Source: Streptomyces smaragdinus (lineage in GTDB: Bacteria; Actinomycetota; Actinomycetes; Streptomycetales; Streptomycetaceae). From it: DNA of 49,060 nucleotides. The DNA is taken from contig NZ_WEGJ01000044.1 in assembly GCF_009604385.1 (NCBI RefSeq), forward strand, positions 1 to 49,060. Direction: 5' to 3'. The translations under genes and the position numbers were made by a program. Positions 31,817 through 39,658 of the stretch are shown in pieces. The notes below the pieces were generated by a model. That model did not search any database and was not told where the DNA came from. It saw nothing but the letters and a program-made list of their open reading frames with translations. Each line of letters starts with the position of its first letter. Position 1 is the stretch's first letter.

Positions 31817-32968
31817 TCAGCGCGCGGTCTCCCCGAGGCTGTCCGTGGGGTACTTCGCGACGTACGCGTCCATCGTGTCGTTGCGCATGGCCTCCCACAG
31901 GGGGCCCATCTGGTCCTCGTCGAGCAGCACCACGGACTGCTTCCGGATCATGTCGAAGCCGGCGACCGGCGCGTTCATGAACGTCATGTCGCCGGTCCGT
32001 ACGCCCCGCATGTCCCACATCAGGTCGCGCAGGTCGGAGTCGCTGAGGCGGTCGTCGACGCTGACGGTCGAGGTAACGGAGTCGAGGAGTTCCTTGGCCT
32101 TGAGCGGGTTGGTGAGGTTGCCCGTGGTGAGGGTCTTGCCGATGACCTGCTTGAGGAATTCCTGCTGGCGCTGGGTGCGGTCGAGGTCGCCGCGCGGCAG
32201 GCCCTTGCGCTCGCGTACGTAGGCCAGGGCCTTCTCGCCGTCCATGTGGTGGGTGCCGGCGGTCCAGTCCCGGCCGACGTCCTGCGGGATGGTGATGTCG
32301 ACGCCGCCGACGGCGTCGGTGAGCTTCTTGAAGCCGCTCCAGTCGATGACCGCCAGATGGTCGACGCGGACCTTCGTGAGCCGCTGGACGGTGTCGATGA
32401 GCAGCGGCGGGCCGCCCCAGGAGAAGGAGGCGTTCAGCTTGGCCTTGCCGTGGCCGGGGATGTCGACCCAGGAGTCGCGGGGCAGGGAGACGAGGTAGGC
32501 GTTGTCGCGGTCCTCGGGGATGTGGACGAGCATCATCGTGTCGCTGCGCTGGGCGCCGGGCCGCCACTGGGCGGTCTTGGCGTCGGAGCCGGTGGTGGGC
32601 AGGTCGGAACGGCGGTCGATGCCGACGAGGAGGTACGTCTCGCCGCCGGCGGGAGCCTTGGGGCGGGCGCTCTCGGGGACGTTCGTCGGGAAGACGTTGG
32701 GGATACGGTCGACGCGGCCGGTGTAGTGGTCATACGCCCACCAGGCGACGCCGGCGACGGAGACGACGCCGAGGCCGAGGAGGGCCAGGGCGGTCAGCAG
32801 CGCGATCCGGGCGCGGCTGCGGCGGCGCGGGGGCGGGCTCGTGTCCTCTTCTTCCGCCGAATCCGCCGAATCCGCGGCATCCCCCGCCTCCCCCGGTTCC
32901 GTGAGGTCCTCGTCGTCCCGCGGCGGAAAGATCCCGAGTCCGTCGTCGGTGTCCTGCTCGTGTCGCAC
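31817..32968 (-). CDS. LCP family protein 6
   Basis: The 383-residue protein has an acidic cytoplasmic N-terminus, a membrane helix (about 54-77) and an LCP domain with ETYLLVGIDRRSDLP, RSDTMMLVHIPEDRD, LVSLPRDSWVDIPGHG, KLNASFSWGG and GEKALAYVRERKGLPRGDLDRTQRQQE. No LytR_C domain follows. The GTG start at 32968 lies next to GGGGGAG. It is divergent from the UDP-sugar dehydrogenase gene at 33082, and the pairing is suggestive: one makes a uronic acid donor, the other links glycopolymers to the wall. Confidence 0.93.
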   Translation of the reverse strand: MRHEQDTDDGLGIFPPRDDEDLTEPGEAGDAADSADSAEEEDTSPPPRRRSRARIALLTALALLGLGVVSVAGVAWWAYDHYTGRVDRIPNVFPTNVPESARPKAPAGGETYLLVGIDRRSDLPTTGSDAKTAQWRPGAQRSDTMMLVHIPEDRDNAYLVSLPRDSWVDIPGHGKAKLNASFSWGGPPLLIDTVQRLTKVRVDHLAVIDWSGFKKLTDAVGGVDITIPQDVGRDWTAGTHHMDGEKALAYVRERKGLPRGDLDRTQRQQEFLKQVIGKTLTTGNLTNPLKAKELLDSVTSTVSVDDRLSDSDLRDLMWDMRGVRTGDMTFMNAPVAGFDMIRKQSVVLLDEDQMGPLWEAMRNDTMDAYVAKYPTDSLGETAR

Positions 32969-33081
32969 GTCTCCCCCACCTGGTCGTCCTTCCCCTGTCA
33001 GACACCGCAGCGCGGGTGAAGGTTGCCCCGCGGCTATGCTCGGGTTCCCCCTCAGGCGATCCTTGGAAAGGGACCAGGTTC

Positions 33082-34422
33082 ATGGCACCCAAGCTCACGG
33101 TCATCGGCACGGGCTATCTCGGCGCGACACACGCCGCCGCGATGGCCGAGCTCGGCTTCGAGGTGCTGGCGCTGGACGTGGTCCCGGAGAAGATCGAGCT
33201 GCTGACGGCCGGCCGGGTCCCGATGTACGAGCCGGGGCTGGAGGAGCTCCTCGCCAAGCACGTCGCCGGGATCGAGGGGTCGACGGGGCGGCTGCGGTTC
33301 ACCATGGACTACGCGGAGGTCGCCGAGTTCGGCGACGTGCACTTCGTCTGCGTGAACACGCCGCAGAAGCACGGCGAGTACGGCTGCGACATGAGCTTCG
33401 TCGACGCCGCCATGGAGTCCCTGGGCAAGCATCTGACCCGCCCGGCGCTGGTGGTCGGCAAGTCCACCGTCCCGGTCGGCAGCGCGGACCGGCTCGCGGC
33501 GCGGCTGGCGGAGCTGGCCCCGGCGGGCGAGGGGGTGGAGCTGGCGTGGAACCCGGAGTTCCTGCGCGAGGGCTTCGCCGTACAGGACACGCTGCACCCG
33601 GACCGGATCGTCGTCGGGGTGCGCGGTGAGCGGGCCGAGGCGCTGCTGCGGGAGGTGTACGCGACGCCGGTGGCGGAGGGCACGCCGTTCGTGGTGACGG
33701 ACTATCCGACGTCGGAGCTGGTGAAGACGGCGGCGAACTCGTTCCTCGCGACGAAGATCTCGTTCATCAACGCGATGGCGGAGATCTGCGAGGCCGCGGG
33801 CGGCGACGTGGCGAAGCTGGCGGAGGCCATCGGTTACGACGAGCGGATCGGCGCGAAGTTCCTGCGGGCGGGGGTGGGCTTCGGCGGCGGGTGTCTGCCG
33901 AAGGACATCCGGGCGTTCATGGCCCGGGCGGGTGAGCTGGGCGTGGACCAGGCGCTGACGTTCCTGCGCGAGGTCGACTCCATCAACATGCGCCAGCGCG
34001 GCCAGGCGGTGGAGCTGGCCCGGGAGGCGTGCGGCGGCGACTTCCTGGGGAAGCGGATCGGGGTGCTGGGGGCGGCGTTCAAGCCGGACTCGGACGACGT
34101 ACGGGACTCGCCGGCGCTGAACGTCGCCGGCCAGATCCATCTGCAGGGCGGCCAGGTGACGGTGTACGACCCGAAGGGCATGGCGAACGCCCGCAGGGTG
34201 TTCCCCACGCTGGGGTACGCGGAGTCGGCGCTGGAGGCCGTGCGGGGCGCGGACGTGGTGCTGCATCTGACGGAGTGGCGCGAGTTCCGTGAGCTGGACG
34301 CGGCGGAGCTGGGGCGGGTCGTCTCGCGCCGGCAGCTGATCGACGGCCGCAACGCGCTGGACGGCTCGGTGTGGCGCGCGGCGGGGTGGACGTACCGGGC
34401 GATGGGCCGCCCGCGCGCGTAA
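33082..34422 (+). CDS. UDP-glucose/GDP-mannose dehydrogenase family protein
   Basis: The 446-residue NAD-dependent enzyme oxidises a nucleotide sugar twice to the uronate. The N-terminal Rossmann motif is VIGTGYLGATHAAAMAELGF. FVCVNTPQKHGEYGCDMSFVD and KSTVPVGSADRL are typical, WNPEFLREGFAVQDTLHPDRIVVG holds substrate contacts, and the catalytic cysteine is Cys271 in GVGFGGGCLPKDIRAF. The C-terminal domain includes VLGAAFKPDSDDVRDSPAL. UDP-glucose is the more likely substrate by resemblance to Ugd, giving UDP-glucuronate for wall polysaccharides, but GDP-mannose cannot be excluded. GGGA and AGG precede the ATG. Confidence 0.93.
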   Translation: MAPKLTVIGTGYLGATHAAAMAELGFEVLALDVVPEKIELLTAGRVPMYEPGLEELLAKHVAGIEGSTGRLRFTMDYAEVAEFGDVHFVCVNTPQKHGEYGCDMSFVDAAMESLGKHLTRPALVVGKSTVPVGSADRLAARLAELAPAGEGVELAWNPEFLREGFAVQDTLHPDRIVVGVRGERAEALLREVYATPVAEGTPFVVTDYPTSELVKTAANSFLATKISFINAMAEICEAAGGDVAKLAEAIGYDERIGAKFLRAGVGFGGGCLPKDIRAFMARAGELGVDQALTFLREVDSINMRQRGQAVELAREACGGDFLGKRIGVLGAAFKPDSDDVRDSPALNVAGQIHLQGGQVTVYDPKGMANARRVFPTLGYAESALEAVRGADVVLHLTEWREFRELDAAELGRVVSRRQLIDGRNALDGSVWRAAGWTYRAMGRPRA

Positions 34423-34471
34423 CCGGCCGCCCTCACGCGGTCCGTACGGGGTCCGGGTCTAGAGTCGGGGC

Positions 34472-35659
34472 GTGACTGATCTTCTCGCGCGTGCCCGGGC
34501 CCTGCTGGCAGACCATCCCGTCGTCGACGGTCACAACGACCTCCCGTGGGCGCTGCGCGAGCAGGTGCGCTACGACCTGGACCGCCGTGACATCGCCGGC
34601 GACCAGAGCGCGCATCTGCACACGGACATCCCGCGGCTGCGGGCCGGCGGGGTGGGCGCGCAGTTCTGGTCGGTGTACGTGCCGTCGTCCCTGGAGGGCG
34701 GGGCGGCGCTGACGGCGACCATGGAGCAGATCGACGCGGTGCGGCTGCTGGCCGCGCGCTATCCGGCGGACCTGCGGCTCGCGTACTCGGCGGCCGACAT
34801 GGAGGCCGCGCGCGAGGAGGGCCGGATCGCGTCGCTGATGGGCGCCGAGGGCGGGCACTCCATCGACAACTCCCTGGGCGCGCTGCGCGGCCTGTACGAG
34901 CTGGGTGTCCGCTATATGACGCTCACGCACAACGACAACAACGACTGGGCGGACTCCGCGACCGACGAGCCCCGCCACGGCGGCCTCACCGCGTTCGGCG
35001 AGGAGGTCGTACGGGAGATGAACCGCCTCGGCATGCTCGTCGACCTCTCCCACGTCGCCCCGTCGACCATGCGCGACGCGCTGCGGGTCAGCGAGGCGCC
35101 GGTGATCTTCTCGCACTCCTCCTCCCGGGCGGTGTGCGACCACCCGCGGAACATCCCGGACGACGTGCTGGCGCTGCTCCCGGAGAACGGCGGGGTGGCG
35201 ATGGCGACGTTCGTGCCGAAGTTCGTGCTGCCCGAGGCCATCGCCTGGACGCGCGAGGCCGACGCCAATATGAGGGCCCACGGTCTGCATCCCCTGGACC
35301 TGAGCGAGGAGGGCAAGGCGGTGCAGCGGGCCTTCGAGGCGGCCAATCCGCGCCCGGTCGCCACGGTTTCCGCCATCGCGGACCATCTGGACCATATGCG
35401 CGAAGTAGCCGGAATCACCCATATCGGGATCGGCGGGGACTACGACGGCACCGCCTTCACCCCCACCGGACTCGAGGACGTCACCGGCTATCCGAATCTC
35501 ATTGCCGAGCTTTTGCTCCGAAATTGGTCTGATTCGGACATTCACCACCTGACATGGCGCAATGCCGTACGGGTACTTGGAGCCGCTGAAAGGGTCGCAA
35601 CGGACATCTCCGGACGTCGCGGACCTTCTCTTGCCGTGCTCCCCTCAACAGTGGCGTAA
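34472..35659 (+). CDS. Membrane dipeptidase (peptidase family M19)
   Basis: The 395-residue zinc dipeptidase carries VVDGHNDLPWALRE (His21 and Asp23), SLMGAEGGHSIDNSLGALRGLYELGVRYMTLTHN (bridging Glu), LVDLSHVAPSTM and VIFSHSSSRAVCDHPRNIPDD (two His) and IGIGGDYDGTAFTPTGLEDV. Such enzymes cleave dipeptides, sometimes with D-residues from peptidoglycan. No signal peptide is present. The GTG start at 34472 follows TAGAGT (34460-34465), a -10-like box six bases upstream, so the mRNA may be leaderless; no Shine-Dalgarno is visible. Confidence 0.92.
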   Translation: MTDLLARARALLADHPVVDGHNDLPWALREQVRYDLDRRDIAGDQSAHLHTDIPRLRAGGVGAQFWSVYVPSSLEGGAALTATMEQIDAVRLLAARYPADLRLAYSAADMEAAREEGRIASLMGAEGGHSIDNSLGALRGLYELGVRYMTLTHNDNNDWADSATDEPRHGGLTAFGEEVVREMNRLGMLVDLSHVAPSTMRDALRVSEAPVIFSHSSSRAVCDHPRNIPDDVLALLPENGGVAMATFVPKFVLPEAIAWTREADANMRAHGLHPLDLSEEGKAVQRAFEAANPRPVATVSAIADHLDHMREVAGITHIGIGGDYDGTAFTPTGLEDVTGYPNLIAELLLRNWSDSDIHHLTWRNAVRVLGAAERVATDISGRRGPSLAVLPSTVA

Positions 35660-35940
35660 GTCACTGACCCGGAAGTCACACTCCGGAACTCCGACTGTCC
35701 GATTCGCCTGCAATCGGGCATCCGCCCTGCACAGGACCGGTTTTGACGGTCAGTGAGAAGATCATGCGCAATCGCGCTCGGGGAGGAGTCCGGCGCGGAC
35801 AGTGACCTAAGTCCGCTTTAGACCGGCCATAAGGCCTTTGGTCACAGTCGGGAGCTTGTTTACGAACGGGGCCTATGCCTACGGTTCCGCCGTGTTCCGC
35901 GACTGAGCCGGGACGCCGCGCTTCCGGTACGCCTAATTCT
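35660..35940. promoter_or_regulatory. Promoter region of the Rpf-LysM-M23 gene
   Basis: The gap after the dipeptidase holds no convincing gene. TTGTTT (35856-35861) and TACGGT (35880-35885), spaced 18 bp, are a plausible promoter with a start near 35892, just before the riboswitch. GTGACC (35803-35808) and GGTCAC (35840-35845) form a spaced inverted repeat that might be a regulator site. The segment is A/T richer than the genes around it. Confidence 0.4.
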
Positions 35941-36133
35941 GCCGCCGGACCGCGCGCAAGCGACGTACGTCACCAGGCAGAAGCGGGGGACCCACAGGTA
36001 AGTGCCCGACGCGCCGACGGCGCGGACGGCTAGGGGTGAAGCCATGCCTCGTACCGGAATATTCCATTCCGTTACGGGTCGCACGGCCGGGCGATCTCCA
36101 GTCCGAACCCGACAGCTCACCTCGCCGGCGTCG
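35941..36133 (+). ncRNA. c-di-AMP riboswitch (ydaO-yuaA type)
   Basis: Conserved blocks of the ydaO class occur in order: GGGGGACCCA (35985-35994), GGGGTGAA (36033-36040 region) and GTCCGAACCCGACAGCTCAC followed by CTCGCCGGC (36101-36129). A closing stem is possible between CGCCGG (35943-35948) and CCGGCG (36125-36130). Such switches sense cyclic di-AMP and control Rpf and other wall-lytic genes in actinobacteria, usually turning them off when the signal is high. It ends about 16 bases before the start codon of the hydrolase, overlapping the region just ahead of its ribosome-binding site. Confidence 0.9.
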
Positions 36134-36148
36134 GAGAGGAGCACCACC

Positions 36149-37336
36149 ATGTCCGCACGCGCACGCCATCGGCGTCTCGGCCGCATATCCCGTTCCCGGT
36201 CCCGCGCCGGCCTCGTCATCGCCGCCTCCGGCGCCGGCGTCGCCCTGCCGCTGATCGCCGGAGCGGGCACCGCCCAGGCCGCCTCCGTCGACACCTGGGA
36301 CAAGGTCGCCCAGTGCGAGGCCACCGGCAACTGGTCCATCAACACCGGCAACGGCTTCTACGGCGGCCTGCAGTTCGTCCAGAGCACCTGGGCCGGCTAC
36401 GGCGGCACGGAGTTCGCCCCGCGCGCCGACCTCGCCACCAAGTCCGAGCAGATCATGATCGCCGAGAAGGTCCTCGCCGACCAGGGCCCCGGCGCCTGGC
36501 CGGTCTGCTCGGTCCAGGCGGGCCTCACCAAGGGCGGCCCCGCCCCCGACTTCCGCACCCAGACCGCGGGCTCGGACGAGGCCGCGCAGGAGGCCCCGAA
36601 GGCCGAGGCCCCCAAGGTCGAGATCAAGCAGCACAAGGCGCCGAAGGCCATCACCAAGCCCGGCACCTACCGGGTCGTCAAGGGCGACACCCTCTGGGAC
36701 ATCGCCGTACGCCACGACGTCAAGGGCGGCTGGCACGCGATCTACGCCGCCAACAAGACCGTCATCGGCGGCAACCCGGACCTGATCTTCCCGGGCCAGC
36801 ACTACGAGCTGGACAAGAAGTCCGAGGTCACCTTCGACGCCCCGAAGGCCACCCAGTCCTCGACGGCGACCAAGAAGTCCGAGGCCCCGGCCCCGGCGGC
36901 CCAGCAGGAGACCGGCTCCCAGGCCAGCACCTCCGGCTACGTCCGCCCGGTCCCCGGCGGCACCTCCACCCCGTACCACCAGGCGGGCGGCTCCTGGTCC
37001 TCCGGCTACCACACCGGTGTGGACTTCTCCGCCTCCACCGGCACCTCGGTCCACGCGATCGCGGCCGGCACCGTGGTCTCCGCGGGCTGGGGCGGCGCGT
37101 ACGGCAACGAGGTCGTCATCAAGCACGCCGACGGCCGCTACAGCCAGTACGGCCACCTGTCGTCGCTGTCCGTCTCGGCGGGCCAGTCCGTGACGGCGGG
37201 CCAGCAGATCGGCCTCTCCGGCGCGACGGGCAATGTCACCGGCCCGCACCTGCACTTCGAGGTGCGCACCACGCCGAACTACGGCTCGGACATCGACCCG
37301 GTCGCGTACCTGCGCGCCCACGGGGTCAACGTCTGA
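36149..37336 (+). CDS. Secreted Rpf-LysM-M23 cell-wall hydrolase
   Basis: A 395-residue secreted protein with three domains. A signal peptide ends at AQA (about residue 44). The resuscitation-promoting-factor domain (46-121) has VDTWDKVAQCEATGNWSINTGNGFYGGLQF, with catalytic Glu57. A Lys/Ala-rich linker leads to a LysM peptidoglycan-binding domain (171-222, YRVVKGDTLWDIAVRH). After a Ser/Ala linker, an M23 endopeptidase domain (287-385) contains HTGVD (His288, Asp292) and HLHF (His367, His369). It can thus cut both the glycan strand and the peptide. GAGGAG is eight bases before the ATG. Expression should be under the c-di-AMP riboswitch upstream, which fits a role in germination or growth resumption. 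Confidence 0.94.
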   Translation: MSARARHRRLGRISRSRSRAGLVIAASGAGVALPLIAGAGTAQAASVDTWDKVAQCEATGNWSINTGNGFYGGLQFVQSTWAGYGGTEFAPRADLATKSEQIMIAEKVLADQGPGAWPVCSVQAGLTKGGPAPDFRTQTAGSDEAAQEAPKAEAPKVEIKQHKAPKAITKPGTYRVVKGDTLWDIAVRHDVKGGWHAIYAANKTVIGGNPDLIFPGQHYELDKKSEVTFDAPKATQSSTATKKSEAPAPAAQQETGSQASTSGYVRPVPGGTSTPYHQAGGSWSSGYHTGVDFSASTGTSVHAIAAGTVVSAGWGGAYGNEVVIKHADGRYSQYGHLSSLSVSAGQSVTAGQQIGLSGATGNVTGPHLHFEVRTTPNYGSDIDPVAYLRAHGVNV

Positions 37337-37353
37337 CCGACGCTCCACACGTA

Positions 37354-37393
37354 CGGCAAAACCCTCGGGCCCGGCGGACCGAGGGTTTCGCCG
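37354..37393. terminator. Bidirectional terminator between the Rpf gene and purE
   Basis: AAACCCTCGG (37359-37368) pairs perfectly with CCGAGGGTTT (37379-37388); after one mismatch, CGGC/GCCG extends the stem to 37354-37393. It ends a plus-strand and a minus-strand gene that converge here. Confidence 0.88.
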
Positions 37394-37406
37394 TTTTACG
37401 GGCCGG

Positions 37407-37919
37407 TCAGCCCTCGAGCTTGGCGCGCAGGCGGCGGCCCTTCTCCGTGGCGAGCTCGTTCAGCTCCTCCTGGAACTCCTCCATCCGCCGGCGGACCTCC
37501 GGGTCGTACGCCCCCACCAGCCGCGCGGCGAGCAGCCCCGCGTTGCGGGCGCCGCCGACCGACACCGTGGCGACGGGCACGCCGGCCGGCATCTGGACGA
37601 TGGACAGCAGCGAGTCCATGCCGTCCAGATACTTCAGCGGTACGGGCACGCCGATCACCGGCAGCGGCGTCACCGACGCCAGCATGCCGGGCAGATGCGC
37701 CGCGCCGCCGGCGCCGGCGATGATCGCCTTCAGCCCGCGGGACGCCGCCTGCTCGCCGTACGCGATCATCTCGCGGGGCATGCGGTGCGCGGAGAGGACG
37801 TTGACCTCGTACGGGATCTCGAACTCGGCGAGGGCGCCGGCGGCGGCCTCCATCACGGGCCAGTCGGAGTCGGAGCCCATCGCGATGCCGATCAGGGGCC
37901 CGTTCTCGGTGGTGGTCAT
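37407..37919 (-). CDS. purE: 5-(carboxyamino)imidazole ribonucleotide mutase
   Basis: The 170-residue class I PurE converts N5-CAIR to CAIR in purine synthesis. Typical motifs are IGIAMGSDSDWPVMEAAAGAL, YEVNVLSAHRMPREM, IIAGAGGAAHLPGMLASVTPLPVIGVPV and GMDSLLSIVQMPAGVPVATVSVGGARNAGLLA. The ATG overlaps the purK stop by four bases (ATGA), so the two are translationally coupled. Confidence 0.97.
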   Translation of the reverse strand: MTTTENGPLIGIAMGSDSDWPVMEAAAGALAEFEIPYEVNVLSAHRMPREMIAYGEQAASRGLKAIIAGAGGAAHLPGMLASVTPLPVIGVPVPLKYLDGMDSLLSIVQMPAGVPVATVSVGGARNAGLLAARLVGAYDPEVRRRMEEFQEELNELATEKGRRLRAKLEG

Positions 37920-39055
37920 TCGGTGATCGTCCCTCGGAGGTAGTCCGCCGCGTGGCGGGCGCGTTCGCGGACGTCCGCGAGATCGTCGCCGTAGGTGTTG
38001 ACGTGGCCGACCTTGCGGCCGGGCTTCACGTCCTTGCCGTACATATGGATCTTGAGCCCGGGGTCGCGGGCCATGCAGTGCAGGTAGGCCTGGTACATGT
38101 CGGGGTAGTCGCCGCCGAGCACGTTGGACATCACGGTCCACTTCGCGCGCGGGCGCGGGTCGCCGAGCGGGAGGTCGAGCACGGCGCGGACGTGGTTGGC
38201 GAACTGGGAGGTGACAGCGCCGTCCTGGGTCCAGTGGCCGGAGTTGTGGGGGCGCATGGCGAGCTCGTTGACCAGGATGCGGCCATCGGTGGTCTCGAAG
38301 AGCTCGACCGCGAGGTGGCCGACGACGTCCAGCTCCTTGGCCACCTTCAGCGCCAGCTCCTGCGCCGCGAGGGCCAGGGCCGGGGAGAGGTCGGGGGCGG
38401 GGGCGATGACGGTGTCGCAGACGCCGTTGACCTGGATCGATTCGACCACCGGGTACGCGACGGCCTGACCGCTGGGCGAGCGCACGACGTTGGCGGCGAG
38501 CTCCCGCCGGAAGTCGACCTTCTCCTCCGCGAGCACCGGCACCCCGGCCCGGAACGGCTCGGCGGCGCCCGCCTCGTCCCGTACGACCCACACACCCTTG
38601 CCGTCGTACCCGCCGCGCACGGTCTTCAGGATCACCGGAAAACCGGCGCCCTCCCGGGCGAACCGCGTCACGTCCGCCGGGTCGGCGACGATCCGGTGCC
38701 GCGGGCACGGCACGCCCAGCTCCGTCAGCCGCTCGCGCATGACGCCCTTGTCGTGGGCGTGCAGCAGCGCCGCGGGGCCCGGCCGGACCGGCACGCCCGC
38801 CGCCTCGAGCGCCCGCAGATGCTCCACCGGGACGTGCTCGTGGTCGAAGGCGATCACGTCGCAGCCGCGGGCGAAGTCCCGCAGGGTGTCCAGATCGCGG
38901 TAGTCGCCGACCACCACATCGCCCGCGACGAGCGCCGCGGAATCCTTCGGAGTATCGCTGAGCAGCTTGAATCTGATGCCGAGGGGGATGCCCGCCTCGT
39001 GGGTCATACGGGCGAGCTGACCGCCGCCGACCATGCCGACTACCGGGAATGTCAC
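37916..39055 (-). CDS. purK: 5-(carboxyamino)imidazole ribonucleotide synthase
   Basis: The 379-residue ATP-grasp enzyme makes N5-CAIR from AIR, bicarbonate and ATP. The start VTFPVVGMVGGGQLARMTHEAG is the PurK N-terminal motif. The ATP-grasp core includes FPVILKTVRGGYDGKGVWVV, VLAEEKVDFRRELAANVVRSPSG, GHLAVELFETTDGRILVNELAMRPHNSGHWTQDG. GTG 39055 is used, with GGAG close upstream (three bases); frames further upstream are not coding-like. The gene is divergent from the GtrA gene. Confidence 0.96.
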   Translation of the reverse strand: MTFPVVGMVGGGQLARMTHEAGIPLGIRFKLLSDTPKDSAALVAGDVVVGDYRDLDTLRDFARGCDVIAFDHEHVPVEHLRALEAAGVPVRPGPAALLHAHDKGVMRERLTELGVPCPRHRIVADPADVTRFAREGAGFPVILKTVRGGYDGKGVWVVRDEAGAAEPFRAGVPVLAEEKVDFRRELAANVVRSPSGQAVAYPVVESIQVNGVCDTVIAPAPDLSPALALAAQELALKVAKELDVVGHLAVELFETTDGRILVNELAMRPHNSGHWTQDGAVTSQFANHVRAVLDLPLGDPRPRAKWTVMSNVLGGDYPDMYQAYLHCMARDPGLKIHMYGKDVKPGRKVGHVNTYGDDLADVRERARHAADYLRGTITE

Positions 39056-39175
39056 GGGCTCCAGGGTAATGGCCGCCCCGGGTGTCCCCGCCCACGACCC
39101 GGCTGCCGGGACCGGGCGCCGGTTAGAGTGAGGGGGACCGCCCGATATCACCGCGCACGTAACACAGGGGAACCC

Positions 39176-39658
39176 ATGACGGCACAGCCCGAGATATCTT
39201 CACGGCTGAGTGCCCTCGCCCGGGAGCTGGTGAAGTTCGCCGCGGTCGGGGGAGCCGGCATGGTCGTGAACTTCCTGGTCTTCAATCTCGTGCACCTGCG
39301 GTTGGACGTGCCGGTGGGCCGGGCCAACGTGATCAGTACGAGTGTGGCGATCGCGTTCAACTATCTGGGGTTCCGGCACTTCGCGTACCGCGACTCCGAC
39401 CGGCAGGGGCGGCGCCGGGAGCTGACGCTGTTCCTGGCGTTCAGCCTGATCGGGCTGGTCATCGAGACGGGCACGGTGTTCGTGACGACGTACTGGTTCC
39501 ACTGGGACAGCCCCGTCGAGGTGAACGTCTTCAAGTTCCTCGGGATCGCCGTCGCCTCGCTGTTCCGCTTCTGGTCGTACCGCACCTGGGTCTTCCGCGC
39601 CCTCCCCGAGCCGGGCCCGGGGGCCGAGGAGCGGGTTACGGCGCGGGCGGGGCGCTAG
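39176..39658 (+). CDS. GtrA family membrane protein
   Basis: A 160-residue protein with four hydrophobic segments: LVKFAAVGGAGMVVNFLVFNLV, VISTSVAIAFNYLGFRHFAY, ELTLFLAFSLIGLVIETGTVF and VNVFKFLGIAVASLFRFWSYRTWVF. This is the GtrA-type flippase-like family, which helps move polyprenyl-linked sugars across the membrane. The conserved FNYLGFRHFAYR and FRFWSYRTWVF are the strongest matches. AGGGGA lies five bases before the ATG. It lies next to purK and runs towards the two-component system on the other strand. Confidence 0.92.
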   Translation: MTAQPEISSRLSALARELVKFAAVGGAGMVVNFLVFNLVHLRLDVPVGRANVISTSVAIAFNYLGFRHFAYRDSDRQGRRRELTLFLAFSLIGLVIETGTVFVTTYWFHWDSPVEVNVFKFLGIAVASLFRFWSYRTWVFRALPEPGPGAEERVTARAGR

